Numbered from the stretch's first letter, positions 43,994 through 53,352 are shown. The stretch: DNA of 64,000 nt from Kribbella sindirgiensis (GCF_004331435.1 NZ_SJKA01000022.1:1-64000); one strand, 5' to 3'. Notes: generated by a model from the sequence alone, not told the origin. A program made the numbers and translations.

Positions 43994-44023
43994 ACTGTAG
44001 ACACCCCCACCGACAGTTCTCAA
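43994..44023 (-). promoter_or_regulatory. Predicted leaderless promoter of the DUF222/HNH gene
   Basis: On the minus strand TTGAGA (44018-44023) and TACAGT (43994-43999) are 18 bp apart. The -10 ends 7 bases before the ATG, so transcription would start at or next to the start codon. Confidence 0.5.
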
Positions 44024-44084
44024 ACCCAGACGCCCTTATTTTCAAGGGAATTCAGTTATCCACAGATTTGACAGTTGCCGTTAG

Positions 44085-44483
44085 CAACCGCTGGTACGCC
44101 GTGGGTACGACGCGCTGTCGATCCGGTACGACGAGGTGACCGGCGTCGACGCGATGAGCCTGGGCTTCGCATCCGAGTCCTTCGACGCCGCGGTCTCCCT
44201 CTACACGCTGATCCACCTGCCCTTGGACGAGCAGCAGCGACTGCTCCACAACATCGCGACCTGGCTCCGCTCGGCCGGATGGTTCCTCTGTACGACGGGC
44301 CACAGCGAATGGACCGGCACCGACGACAACTGGCTCGACGGCGGCACGCCCATGTGGTGGAGTCACGCCGACGCGGCTACCAACCGCACGTGGATCACCC
44401 AGGCCGGCTTCACCATCGAGTCCGAACACTTCGTCCCCGAAGGCTCCGGCGGCCACACCCTGTTCTGGGCCCGCCGCCGCTGA
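44085..44483 (+). pseudogene. Internally deleted SAM-dependent methyltransferase remnant
   Basis: The frame opens after a stop at 44082 with LVRRGYDALSIRYDE, like the N-terminus of class I methyltransferases. It jumps straight to VTGVD, the end of motif I, then to DAMSLGFASESFDAAVSLYTLIHLPLDEQ and an intact C-terminal half ending GGHTLFWARRR. The glycine-rich SAM-binding motif and about 80-100 residues are missing, and no initiating Met remains near the true N-terminus. A GTG at 44136 could start a 115-aa fragment. I read this as a decayed gene without SAM binding. Confidence 0.65.
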
Positions 44484-44492
44484 CCCCGGCGT

Positions 44493-45302
44493 TCAACCAA
44501 CGCCGAACAGATGCCGCTGGAAGAAGCGGACGGCCTCGTTCGCGACCCGGTGCCAGACCTGACCCTCGTACGGCGCCTGCGGGTCCCGGCGGAGGTTGTG
44601 ATGGCCGCCGACGATCGGAAGCAGGCGACTGTCGGACCCTGCCACGCAGAGCGCACGATGGAGGCGTTCAGCCTGCTCGTACGGGACGGTCTCGTCGCGG
44701 GTGCCATGCACGATCAGGAAGGGCGGTGCATCGGCCCTCACGTGGGCGACCGGACTCGCCGCGCCCAACCGCTCCAGGTGCCCGCCGACCAGCGCCGTCA
44801 CCGGCGACGGCCGATCGATCGACATCGCACCACCACCTCGCACGAGATCCGACGGACCGCTGATCGTCACCACAGCCCGAACCGCCGAGCCCTCAGCGAG
44901 ACCAGCCAACGCGGCCAAGTGCCCACCAGCGGACTGCCCCCAAATCCCAACACAGGAAGGATCAATCGGTAGACCGAGCGGGTTCCGACGTAACCACCTC
45001 AAGGCTGCCTCAACGTCATCCAACTGCGCAGGAAACACCGCCTGCCCACTGTCCCGAACAGAGATCGCCACTGTCAGAAAGCCGGCCCGAGCAAGCGCCG
45101 GGTTCGCAAACGGCGCCAACGCCGCCGACCGATCACCGGGCCCCCAACCAGGACACCCGTCGATCCGCACAACAGTCGCCACCGGGCCAGCGGGCAACGG
45201 CGACGGCCCAACCGCATCCAGGCAGAGCTCAACCCCACCAGGCCTCGCATAACAGATATCGAGGATCTGGGTGAGATCCGGCGTCCGTCGTACTGCGCCC
45301 AC
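44493..45302 (-). CDS. Alpha/beta-hydrolase, esterase/lipase-like
   Basis: A 269-aa hydrolase of the BD-FAE/carboxylesterase type. The nucleophile elbow is GIWGQSAGGHLAAL, the acid Asp is in HGTRDETVPYEQ and the His in VGGHHNL. The GTG at 45302 is chosen because GGAGG lies 9 nt upstream; the frame extends to 45350 without a ribosome-binding site. No signal peptide. Substrate unknown. Convergent with the methyltransferase remnant. Confidence 0.83.
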   Translation of the reverse strand: MGAVRRTPDLTQILDICYARPGGVELCLDAVGPSPLPAGPVATVVRIDGCPGWGPGDRSAALAPFANPALARAGFLTVAISVRDSGQAVFPAQLDDVEAALRWLRRNPLGLPIDPSCVGIWGQSAGGHLAALAGLAEGSAVRAVVTISGPSDLVRGGGAMSIDRPSPVTALVGGHLERLGAASPVAHVRADAPPFLIVHGTRDETVPYEQAERLHRALCVAGSDSRLLPIVGGHHNLRRDPQAPYEGQVWHRVANEAVRFFQRHLFGVG

Positions 45303-45381
45303 CGCCCGCAACCTCCTCGCCCACCGAAGACGAGTCGAACACTCCCCCACGACGACAGGCAGATCCAGAGCAACAAGCGCG

Positions 45382-46122
45382 TCAGAGGTCGTGGCGGACC
45401 CAGACGTTAGGTTCTACGTAGACAGCGTGGTTGTGTGCGACGTCCACGTGGACGGGGACCAGTGCCTTGGGTACGACGACATCGCCACTCGTGTCGAACG
45501 GGAGACCCGTCCACTCGCGCCACTCGTCCAGCGTCCCCGCGATCACCATCGACCGCGGCGCGACCTCGACGATCTTGCCGCCTGCTTTGACATGGACACG
45601 CAACCACGGATCCTCCGGCAGACCGTCCGCCCGTAGAAGCTCGATGTACTCGGTCATCGGCTGGTGGACGTCGGTCTTGCCGTTCGGGCGGACCGGAGCG
45701 TAGAGGACCGAGTGGCCCTTCGCCTTCACGGCCTGACGCATCGCGGCGAGCATGTCGTGGGAGAGGCCGCGGCCGAGGTGCGACGGCCGGATCAGGATCT
45801 CCAGGGCGCTCGAGACGTTCGGCGTACGGTCGTTGCGGAGATCGTGGAAACCCCAGTGCAGCACGCGATCCCAGCCGCCGGACGGCAGCGCGGTGCGGTG
45901 CTCGTCCGGGAACACGAACGGGATGCTCCGGCCGTGCGCGACCAGTTCGCCGTGCTCGGTCGCGACCACGCACTGGTCCGGGAAGTGCACCGGGACCTGA
46001 CCCATGAACGCGTTCCCGATCGGGTCGTTGTGCATGAACGCCGGCCACGCGTCGGCGAACTCGTACATCCGCTCCAGGTACTCAGGCCGCTCGGCCAACG
46101 TCGTGATCACGATCTCGTCCAT
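45382..46122 (-). CDS. GNAT-family N-acetyltransferase-like protein
   Basis: A 246-aa GCN5-related acetyltransferase-fold protein. The acetyl-CoA loop is RPSHLGRGLSHDMLAAMRQ (R-x2-G-x-G/S-type). The preceding strand is ALEILI. The N-terminal part (ERMYEFADAWPAFMHNDPIG) and C-terminal beta region are longer than in minimal GNATs. Its ATG lies 41 bp inside the end of the MFS gene, so the two are co-transcribed. Substrate unknown. Confidence 0.78.
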   Translation of the reverse strand: MDEIVITTLAERPEYLERMYEFADAWPAFMHNDPIGNAFMGQVPVHFPDQCVVATEHGELVAHGRSIPFVFPDEHRTALPSGGWDRVLHWGFHDLRNDRTPNVSSALEILIRPSHLGRGLSHDMLAAMRQAVKAKGHSVLYAPVRPNGKTDVHQPMTEYIELLRADGLPEDPWLRVHVKAGGKIVEVAPRSMVIAGTLDEWREWTGLPFDTSGDVVVPKALVPVHVDVAHNHAVYVEPNVWVRHDL

Positions 46123-47287
46123 GAACCGCAGTCTGGCACCGAATCAGGACCAGTACGGCGACGCTCGCGGTGAGCAGGCCCGAACCGATCAGCGCGCTCT
46201 CGGCTCCGAGCGCGCCGATGATCGGTCCGCCGGCGAGCATCCCGGCCGCGCTCCCGGCGTTCACGACGACGCTCTGTCCGGAGAGCAGCGCGCGCCGCTC
46301 GGCCCCGGCCGACGACCGGGTGATGAGAACGGAGATCGCCGCGATCCCGATCACCACGGTCACCCCCGACAACGCACCCATCACGGCGACCACGGGCGGT
46401 GTCGTCCAAACCCCCATTCCGACCCAGCACAGCCCACTCCAGGCCCACGCCATCGAAGCGGTCACCACCGGCCGAGTACGCCGTACCACTGCCAACGACA
46501 CCGCAGTCCCCACGAGCGACCCCACGCCGTACCCGGTCATGCCCGCGGCGAGATAGACACCCGGATGACCACGCTCCTCGCCCAGGACCGACAGCCCCAG
46601 CGTGAACGCGAACCAGGTAACGCATCCCGTTCCCCGGACCACCCACCCATACGCAACCTCGGGCCGCCCGCGCAGACTCGCGCGGATCGACGGCGTCACC
46701 ACTCCGTCGGGGGCGCGCTCGGCCCGCACGCTGCAGGCCAGCAACCCGGCGCCGGCCACTGTCGCGGCCTCGACCCACAGCAGACCGTTCGTCAACCCTG
46801 TCGACACCGCGATCGCACCCACGGTCGGGCCGAGCAGCATCCCGACCCGTCGTAGTCCGTCCTGCCAGGTCAGCAGCTGTACCGCCCGACCGTCACCCCA
46901 TCGGTCGCCGGTGTCGGCAAGCAACGCCGACCGTCCCGGATTCGACAGTGCGTCGCCGCACCCGAGCAGGAGGCCGCTCATGATCAGCAGCTCCGGAGAC
47001 AAGATCCCCAGCCCGGCCGCCGCCGGTACCGACGCCAGCGCGATCGCGGACACCAGCGCGACGATCGCGAGTCGCGGTCCCGAATCCACCCACTGTCGCG
47101 CCCTTCGAGCCCACCACGGCGACAGCAGTACGGGCACGCCGGCCGCACCGGCAACGAGTCCGGTGGCCGCGACCGATCCCGTTTCCCGGAGGATCACCAG
47201 CGGCAGCGCGACCTGCGAGATCCGGAACGCGAAGTCCGCCGTACCGCTTCCCGCCAGCAGCGCCAACGCTTCGGATCTCGCCTTCAC
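46082..47287 (-). CDS. MFS transporter
   Basis: A 401-aa major facilitator with about 12 transmembrane helices. It starts with an FAFRISQVALPLVILRETGSV helix pair and has a GDALSNPGRSALLADTG loop typical of drug-type actinobacterial MFS exporters. GTG start at 47287. Divergent from a LysR-type regulator 73 bp away, which probably controls it. Overlaps the downstream GNAT gene. Substrate unknown. Confidence 0.87.
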   Translation of the reverse strand: MKARSEALALLAGSGTADFAFRISQVALPLVILRETGSVAATGLVAGAAGVPVLLSPWWARRARQWVDSGPRLAIVALVSAIALASVPAAAGLGILSPELLIMSGLLLGCGDALSNPGRSALLADTGDRWGDGRAVQLLTWQDGLRRVGMLLGPTVGAIAVSTGLTNGLLWVEAATVAGAGLLACSVRAERAPDGVVTPSIRASLRGRPEVAYGWVVRGTGCVTWFAFTLGLSVLGEERGHPGVYLAAGMTGYGVGSLVGTAVSLAVVRRTRPVVTASMAWAWSGLCWVGMGVWTTPPVVAVMGALSGVTVVIGIAAISVLITRSSAGAERRALLSGQSVVVNAGSAAGMLAGGPIIGALGAESALIGSGLLTASVAVLVLIRCQTAVHGRDRDHDVGRAA

Positions 47288-47346
47288 ACCTTGAATTCTT
47301 GGCGTTTACCACGGGCCCAGGTAGGCAGTACGGTTTGTGCGCTTGC

Positions 47347-47363
47347 CATAGGCTCAACCTATG
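47347..47363. promoter_or_regulatory. LysR-type box overlapping the lysR start codon
   Basis: CATAGG-n5-CCTATG is a perfect palindrome that includes the ATG of the LysR gene and contains a T-n11-A motif (T47349, A47361). It lies in the 73-bp divergent region with the MFS gene. This fits an autoregulatory LysR-type binding site. Confidence 0.55.
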
Positions 47364-48221
47364 AGTTCATTACCATCGGTCGAGGACCTGCGGCTGGTCC
47401 AGGCCGTCACCCGGACCGGCGCCGTCGGCACCGCGGCCCGCGAACTCCGCATCTCCCAGCCCTCGGCGTCCCAACGCCTCGCCCGGCTCGAACGCCTCTG
47501 CGGGACCAAGCTGTTCGAGCGCGACACCCGCGGCGCCCGCCCCACCCCGGCCGGTGCCGAGCTCAGCCGCCGCGCCGACCACATCCTCGGCCACCTCGAG
47601 GAGGTGTACGACGCCACGCGCGCGGCCGCTGTCACGCAGCGGCTCGTGATCGGTACGTTCGCCAGCCTCGCACCGATCCTGTTCCCGGTCCTCGACGCCG
47701 ACCTTGCCGACCTGGAGGTCGAGCAGCAGGTCGACCACGGCCACTTCCTGGTCGAACGCGTCGCCGAGGGCACCATGGACGCCGCCTTCATCGCGATCGC
47801 CGACCAGATGACCCTCCCCCGCGGCACCGTCGCCCGCCGCGTCGGCCGCGACGAACTCGTCCTGTTCGTGCCGCCCGGCGCCCGCCCACCCGGCCGCGGC
47901 CGTCGACCCCTCAAAGATCGCCAGATCGCGTTCTCCACCTACGACCGCGGCGCCGAAGAGATCCACTCCCGGCTCGCCGCCCAAGGCGCCGTACCCCGCC
48001 GCGGCATCACCCTCAGCACGACAGTCGCGATGGCCCGCCGCAGCTCCCACCTGGCCCTCGTTCCCCGCAGCGCACTGGCCACCGAACTCCGCCCGGGCGA
48101 ACACCTCACCCCCGCGCCCTTCCACTACCGGCTGACCCTCTCGGTCGTCACCACGCCCACCCCGCCCAAGCCCCTCATCGCCCACCTCCCCAGCCTCCGC
48201 GCCACCCTCAACCTCTCCTGA
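47361..48221 (+). CDS. LysR-family transcriptional regulator
   Basis: A 286-aa regulator with the N-terminal winged HTH (GAVGTAARELRISQPSASQRLARLERLCGTKLFERDT, about 15-55) and a C-terminal substrate-binding domain. ATG at 47361, embedded in a palindromic LysR box. Divergent from the MFS gene, its likely target. Effector unknown. Confidence 0.9.
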   Translation: MSSLPSVEDLRLVQAVTRTGAVGTAARELRISQPSASQRLARLERLCGTKLFERDTRGARPTPAGAELSRRADHILGHLEEVYDATRAAAVTQRLVIGTFASLAPILFPVLDADLADLEVEQQVDHGHFLVERVAEGTMDAAFIAIADQMTLPRGTVARRVGRDELVLFVPPGARPPGRGRRPLKDRQIAFSTYDRGAEEIHSRLAAQGAVPRRGITLSTTVAMARRSSHLALVPRSALATELRPGEHLTPAPFHYRLTLSVVTTPTPPKPLIAHLPSLRATLNLS

Positions 48222-48279
48222 CCCACCGGGCAGAGGCCCCGCCGCCACACGTACAATCGCGCCCGGAGGGGATCGACAC

Positions 48280-48774
48280 ATGGTGATGGGGAATCAGGAC
48301 ATCGGCGCCTGGGACGCGGAGTTGCACCGTTCCGGCCGGGTGATCTTCGCGGTCCGGCGCGCGCTGGCCTTCGGCGGACTGGTCGTCGTAGTCACGCTGG
48401 CCGGCATCCCGATCCTCTCGGTGGTCCGGGACCTCGACGACCGTGGTACCTGGTTCACGGTCCGGGTGGCGCTGCTCGGCGTACTGTTCGCCGCCTGTGT
48501 CGCGCTCGCGGTTCTGTTCCTCCTCGGCCATCCGCGAGTCACCGTCAACGCCACCGGCATCCGCTCCGCCTGGTGGCGGCCGATCCCGTGGTCGGAGTTC
48601 GAGGGCACCACACTCGTCACACCCGGCGGCCTCGCGGCCCCCTACCTGACCATCACCTCGACCCGCGGCCGCAAACTCCACATCCCCCAGACCAACGTCG
48701 AAGACCTTCCCGCCTTCGCCGCCTGGCTCACCAAACTCAGCACCCAGCACCGCCTGAAGACCACCAGCACCTGA
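48280..48774 (+). CDS. Two-helix membrane protein with PH-like domain
   Basis: A 164-aa protein with two transmembrane helices (about 28-48 and 62-84) followed by a small beta-rich domain (VTVNATGIRSAWWRPIPWSEFEG...YLTITSTRGRKLHIP) of the bacterial PH-like type. The ATG at 48280 has GGAGGGGATC upstream. Function unknown. Confidence 0.72.
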   Translation: MVMGNQDIGAWDAELHRSGRVIFAVRRALAFGGLVVVVTLAGIPILSVVRDLDDRGTWFTVRVALLGVLFAACVALAVLFLLGHPRVTVNATGIRSAWWRPIPWSEFEGTTLVTPGGLAAPYLTITSTRGRKLHIPQTNVEDLPAFAAWLTKLSTQHRLKTTST

Positions 48775-48833
48775 CGTTGAACATGTCGTGAACAGCGGCG
48801 AGTCGCGCCGTCGGATGGTGCAGACTCGGGCGC

Positions 48834-49475
48834 ATGAGGCTGGGACAGCTGGCGCGCGGGCGGCGGGTACTGGCGGCGTACTGGGGCGCGACCGTCGTCC
48901 AGGTCGCGGCGATCGTCATCGACGCCAAGATCCTCAAGCAGGCCAGCAAGGTGACGTTGATGCCCCTGCTCTGGCAGTGGACGCGAACGCAGGACGCGCC
49001 ACCGCTTCTCCAAGCCGCAGTGCTCGCGTCAGCCGCCGGTGACCTCCTTCTCGAGACCGATCTCCAGCTCGCCGGCATCGCGGCGTTCGCAGCCGCGCAC
49101 GCCTGCTATCTCGCCGTGTTCCTGAGCCGTCCGGCGCAGCGATCCTGGCGGGTGCTCGCGGCGTACGCCGCCTTGTGGGCCGCCCTCATCGCCGTCCTCT
49201 CCCCCGGACTCGGCAGCCAACGTGTCCCCGTCGCCGCCTACGCACTGTTGCTCACAGCAACCGCAGTCGCCTCCCGCTGGCACAACCCGCGCAGCGGCCT
49301 CGGTGGAGCGCTCTTCCTCGTGTCCGACGCGCTCATCGCGCTCCGCCTCGCCGGCCGCGACTTTCCCGGCCGGGGAGCACTCACGATGTCGACGTACGCC
49401 GTCGGTCAGTACCTGCTGACGTCGGGTGTCACCACTCCGCAGGACGATCTGACCGGTAGCGGCCATCGCCGTTGA
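48834..49475 (+). CDS. YhhN/TMEM86 family membrane protein (lysoplasmalogenase-like)
   Basis: A 213-aa integral membrane protein with seven to eight helices. The SKVTLMPLLWQWTR and ASAAGDLLLE (conserved Asp) stretches, and a later FLVSDALIAL (second conserved Asp), identify the YhhN family. Eukaryotic members hydrolyse the vinyl-ether bond of lysoplasmalogens; actinobacterial substrates are unproven. Confidence 0.85.
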   Translation: MRLGQLARGRRVLAAYWGATVVQVAAIVIDAKILKQASKVTLMPLLWQWTRTQDAPPLLQAAVLASAAGDLLLETDLQLAGIAAFAAAHACYLAVFLSRPAQRSWRVLAAYAALWAALIAVLSPGLGSQRVPVAAYALLLTATAVASRWHNPRSGLGGALFLVSDALIALRLAGRDFPGRGALTMSTYAVGQYLLTSGVTTPQDDLTGSGHRR

Positions 49476-49499
49476 CCGCGGGTCGCCGGTCGCTGTGGG

Positions 49500-51947
49500 G
49501 TGAGGAGTATGGCGACCGTCGACGACGTCCGACGACAGTTCCGGAACCCGCCGCCCGAGGGGCGGCCGATGATGCGCTGGTGGTGGTTCGGACCGTCCAT
49601 CGACCGAGACGAAATCGACCGCGAGCTGGAAGCCATGGCCGCGGCCGGGCTCGGCGGCGCGGAGGTCGCGTTCGTGTACCCGATGGGACCGGTGACGGCG
49701 CCGTTCGGATCACCCGAGTTCCTCGAACTGGTCGGGCACGCGGCGCAGACGGCGCGACGGCTCGGGCTGCGGTTCGACGTGACGCTCGGGAGCGGCTGGT
49801 CGTACGGCGGCCCGCACGTCGGGCCCGAGTACGCGGCACGGCAGCTGCACTGGGACCGTCGCGAGATCGGCGCCGCGGCGTACGACGTACCGATCGTGAC
49901 CGCCTGGCCCGGTGACGAGTTCGTCGCGGCGTACGTCGGCGACGGGTGGGGCGGCGCGCCGTCGTCGTACGTCGAGGTGCCAGCGCGCGACGGGATCGTC
50001 CACGTACCGGCCGGTGGCCAGCCGCGCGAGGTACTGATCGCGACGTCCCGCGTGACCGGCCAGCAGGTGAAGCGGACCGCAGCGGGAGCCGAGGGACTGA
50101 CGCTCGACCACTACTCGGCGGCCGCCGCGAACGAGCACATCAAGCAGGTCGCCGAGCCGCTGCTGCTCGCGGCCACGCCCGAGCTTCTCGGGTCCGTGTT
50201 CTGCGACAGCCTCGAGGTGTACGGCGGGGACTGGACGCCGACGATCTTCGACGAGTTCGTGAAACGCCGCGGGTACGAGCTGCGGCCCCGGCTCTACGAA
50301 CTGGTCGTGGACACCGAAGGATCGCAGCAGTTGCGGATCGACTTCGGGCGGACGCTGTCGGAGCTGTACGAGGACAACTTCCTGAAGGTGTTCCGGCAGT
50401 GGGCGGCCGGGTACGGCGTACCGTTCCGGATCCAGAGCTACGGCGAGCCGCCGGCGACGATGAGCAGCTACCGGCACGCCGACATCTTCGAAGGCGAAGG
50501 CTGGGGATGGACGCGCATCCCGGAGACGCGCTGGGCGTCGTCGGCGGCGAACATCTACGGCCGGTCGGTCGTCTCGGCCGAGGTGTGGACGTGGGTGCAC
50601 TCCCCCTCGTTCCGGGCCACGCCCCTGGACCTCCAGGGCGAGGCCCACGAGCACTTCCTCTCCGGCGTCAACCAGCTCATCGGCCACGGCTGGCCCTATT
50701 CACCCTCCGACGGGCCCGGGCTCGGGTGGGTCTTCTACGCCGCGGGCGCACTCGACGACCGGAACCCTTGGTGGCCGTCGGCAACCGCCCTCTTACGCTC
50801 TCTCCACCGCCTCTCCTGGTTGCTCCAGCAGGGCACGCCGGTTCGGCCCGTGAAGATCTACATCCCGGCCTCCGACGCGTACGCCGCCGTACGCGCGGGA
50901 CACGCCGAGCCGCTGAACCTGTACCGCGTCGCCCGCCGGCTGATCCCGGAGAGCGTTCCGCGGACGATCCGCGAGGCCGGACTCGACTTCGACCTGATCG
51001 ACGACGACGCGCTCGATGTACTCGATCCCGCTGACGCGCCACTGGTCGTCGTACCCGAAGGAACTATCACGCCGCCGGAGACGCAGCGCTGGCTGGATGC
51101 GGTCGTCGCGGCCGGCGGGAAGGTGATCGCCGACGTCAGCACCCTTGCCGACCACCTCCCGCCACCGCCGCTGTCTCCCCAACAGGACGTGGGTGTGGTC
51201 CACCGGCGCCTGGACGACGGCGACTTCTACTTCGTCGCCAACACCGGCGCCGAGGTCCGCACGCTCACCTTCGACGAGCCGCTGGAACGCTGGAGCGCGC
51301 TCGCCGACGACGCCGAACTCACGGACACGATCACGCTGCACCCGTACGAGTCAGCAGTCTTGGTCCCAGGCACCACGCTCGAAGCTGGAGCGGCTGCTTC
51401 GGCGGACCAACTGATCATTACGCTCGACATTGGCTGGTCGGTTGCCTTTGGCAAGGACAGTCACCCGGTCACCGTCCCGCATCGTTGGGAGGATGAGCTG
51501 ACGACGTACTCCGGCTCGGCGACGTACCGCGTCGAGGTCGAACTCCCCGACACCACCGGCCGCTTGATCCTGGACTTCGGCCCCGGTGAACCGGTCGCAC
51601 CCGACAGCGAGCCCTACCTCCCGGACAACTCCTACCGTGCGCTCGTCACCCCACCGGTGGGCGTCGCCGCCGACATCTGGCTCAACGACACCCACTGCGG
51701 TTCGCTCTGGGCGCCGCCGTACCAGGTCGACCTCACATCCGCCGCACGACCGGGCGTGAACGAGCTGCGGATCGTCGTCCACAACACCGCCGCGAACGCG
51801 CTCTCCGCCGATCAGCACCTGCTCGACGCGGCCGCGGAGGCCACCGCACTCCACGGGCGGCGGTTCGACCTGCAGCACATCGAACACGCCGCCGACTACC
51901 TCAACTCCGGCCTACTGACCGTGCCGAGAATCGTCCGCCGGACCTGA
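49500..51947 (+). CDS. GH106-like glycoside hydrolase (alpha-L-rhamnosidase family)
   Basis: An 815-aa protein with the GH106 N-terminal signature MMRWWWFGPSIDRDEIDRELEAMAAAGLGGAEVAF, a TIM-barrel-like catalytic part to about residue 500, and a C-terminal beta-sandwich (galactose-binding/jelly-roll type, about 660-800). No signal peptide, so it is probably cytosolic and acts on imported rhamnosides. The start may be GTG 49500 or ATG 49509; AGGAG is only one base before the ATG, so the choice is open. No sugar transporter adjoins. The stop codon lies in a 13-bp tandem repeat. Confidence 0.8.
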   Translation: MRSMATVDDVRRQFRNPPPEGRPMMRWWWFGPSIDRDEIDRELEAMAAAGLGGAEVAFVYPMGPVTAPFGSPEFLELVGHAAQTARRLGLRFDVTLGSGWSYGGPHVGPEYAARQLHWDRREIGAAAYDVPIVTAWPGDEFVAAYVGDGWGGAPSSYVEVPARDGIVHVPAGGQPREVLIATSRVTGQQVKRTAAGAEGLTLDHYSAAAANEHIKQVAEPLLLAATPELLGSVFCDSLEVYGGDWTPTIFDEFVKRRGYELRPRLYELVVDTEGSQQLRIDFGRTLSELYEDNFLKVFRQWAAGYGVPFRIQSYGEPPATMSSYRHADIFEGEGWGWTRIPETRWASSAANIYGRSVVSAEVWTWVHSPSFRATPLDLQGEAHEHFLSGVNQLIGHGWPYSPSDGPGLGWVFYAAGALDDRNPWWPSATALLRSLHRLSWLLQQGTPVRPVKIYIPASDAYAAVRAGHAEPLNLYRVARRLIPESVPRTIREAGLDFDLIDDDALDVLDPADAPLVVVPEGTITPPETQRWLDAVVAAGGKVIADVSTLADHLPPPPLSPQQDVGVVHRRLDDGDFYFVANTGAEVRTLTFDEPLERWSALADDAELTDTITLHPYESAVLVPGTTLEAGAAASADQLIITLDIGWSVAFGKDSHPVTVPHRWEDELTTYSGSATYRVEVELPDTTGRLILDFGPGEPVAPDSEPYLPDNSYRALVTPPVGVAADIWLNDTHCGSLWAPPYQVDLTSAARPGVNELRIVVHNTAANALSADQHLLDAAAEATALHGRRFDLQHIEHAADYLNSGLLTVPRIVRRT

Positions 51948-51987
51948 CCGCCGGACCTGACCGCCGGACCTGACCGTCGGACCTGAC
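51936..51987. repeat. Four tandem 13-bp repeats between convergent genes
   Basis: CGCCGGACCTGAC occurs three times in a row (51936, 51949, 51962) and a fourth time with one change (51975, CGTC...), followed by a partial copy. The first unit carries the glycosidase stop codon, and the array reaches 2 bp from the peptidase stop. It looks like a simple minisatellite. Confidence 0.85.
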
Positions 51988-51989
51988 CG

Positions 51990-53315
51990 TCAGGCCTCGT
52001 CGAGGAACCGGTCCAGGACTCGCGAACCGAACTCCAGCGCGGACGTCGGCACCCGCTCGTCGATGCCGTGGAACATGCCCATGAAGTCCAGGTCCGGCGG
52101 CAGCTGCAGCGGGACGAACCCGAAGCACCGCACCCCCAGCCGGCTCCACGACTTGGCGTCCGTACCGCCCGACATCAGCAGCGGCGCGGTCCGGCTCTGC
52201 GGGTCCTCGGCCGCCAGGCACGCCTTCATCGCCTCGACCAGCCCACCGCTGAACTCGGTCTCCAGCGCGATGTCCTGAACGACGGTCTCGCGCTGCACCT
52301 TGTCACCGAGCAGCTCGTCGATGGTCGCGAAGAACTCGTCCTCGTGCCCGGGCAGGAACCGCCCGTCGACATGCGCCTCGGCGTCGCCCGGGATCACGTT
52401 CACCTTGTACCCGGCGTTCAGCATCGTCGGGTTCGCGGTGTTGCGGATCGTGGCGCCGAACATCCGGCTGAAGCTGCCCAGCTTCGACAGCGTCGTGGTC
52501 ATGTCGTCCGGGTCGAGCTCGACCTCGAGCACGTCCTCCAGCGTCTTCAGGAACTCCCGCACGGTCGGCGTGACCCGCAGCGGCCACTCGTGCGACCCGA
52601 TCCGCGTGACCGCCTCGACCAGGTTCGTGACGGCGTTGTCGGTGTTCACCATCGACCCGTGTCCCGCCGTACCGCGGGCCTTGAGCCGCATCCAGTTCAT
52701 GCCCTTCTCGGCGGTCTCGATCAGGTACAGCCGCAGGTCGTCCTTGACCGTGATCGAGAACCCGCCGACCTCGCCGATCCCTTCGGTGCAGTCGGCAACG
52801 GTGTCCGGGTGGTTGTTGATCAGCCACTGGGCGCCGTACACGCCGCCGGCTTCCTCGTCGGCGGTGAACACCAGCCGGACCGGACGCCGCGGCTTCACGC
52901 CGGCCCGCTGCCGCGCCCGGACGACCGACAGCACCATCGCGTCGAAGTCCTTCATGTCGACCGCGCCGCGGCCCCACACGCACCCGTCGAAGATCTCACC
53001 CGCGAACGGGTCGACCTTCCAGTCCTTCGGGTCCGCCGGGACGACGTCCAGGTGCCCGTGCACGAGCAGCGGGTCCGCATTCTGGTCCTCGCCGTCCCAG
53101 TGGGCGACCAGGGTCGCCCGCCCCGGCTCCGACTCGTAGATCGTCGACTCGATCCCGACCTCGTCCAGCTTCGCCGCGACGTACTCGGCCGCGACCCGCT
53201 CCCCGTTGCTCTTGCCGTTCCCGTAGTTCGTGGTGTCGATCCGGATCAGCTCGCTGCAGAGCTCCACTACTTCGGCATCGGGCGTGTACGCCGTACGGTC
53301 GCTGGAGGTCGTCAT
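51990..53315 (-). CDS. M20-family metallopeptidase/deacylase
   Basis: A 441-aa zinc hydrolase of the M20/M25/M40 family. The metal ligands are visible: HGHLDVVPAD, GRGAVDMKD, and the catalytic/ligand pair in TADEEAGG, with a final His in the C-terminal FMGMFHGIDERV. The dimerisation (lid) domain covers about 200-330. ATG at 53315 with GGGGAGGATGGGG upstream. Substrate (dipeptide or acyl-amino acid) unknown. Length is usual for the family. Confidence 0.9.
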   Translation of the reverse strand: MTTSSDRTAYTPDAEVVELCSELIRIDTTNYGNGKSNGERVAAEYVAAKLDEVGIESTIYESEPGRATLVAHWDGEDQNADPLLVHGHLDVVPADPKDWKVDPFAGEIFDGCVWGRGAVDMKDFDAMVLSVVRARQRAGVKPRRPVRLVFTADEEAGGVYGAQWLINNHPDTVADCTEGIGEVGGFSITVKDDLRLYLIETAEKGMNWMRLKARGTAGHGSMVNTDNAVTNLVEAVTRIGSHEWPLRVTPTVREFLKTLEDVLEVELDPDDMTTTLSKLGSFSRMFGATIRNTANPTMLNAGYKVNVIPGDAEAHVDGRFLPGHEDEFFATIDELLGDKVQRETVVQDIALETEFSGGLVEAMKACLAAEDPQSRTAPLLMSGGTDAKSWSRLGVRCFGFVPLQLPPDLDFMGMFHGIDERVPTSALEFGSRVLDRFLDEA

Positions 53316-53352
53316 GGCCCCATCCTCCCCCACCACGACTGTGGAAGGGGAC

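Noticed and set aside
44056-44064. TTATCCACA, a perfect DnaA-box-like nonamer
   Set aside because: It is single, with no cluster, AT-rich region or dnaA/dnaN nearby, so it does not indicate an origin.
44068-44073. Consensus TTGACA as -35 of the methyltransferase remnant
   Set aside because: No acceptable -10 occurs 16-18 bp downstream.
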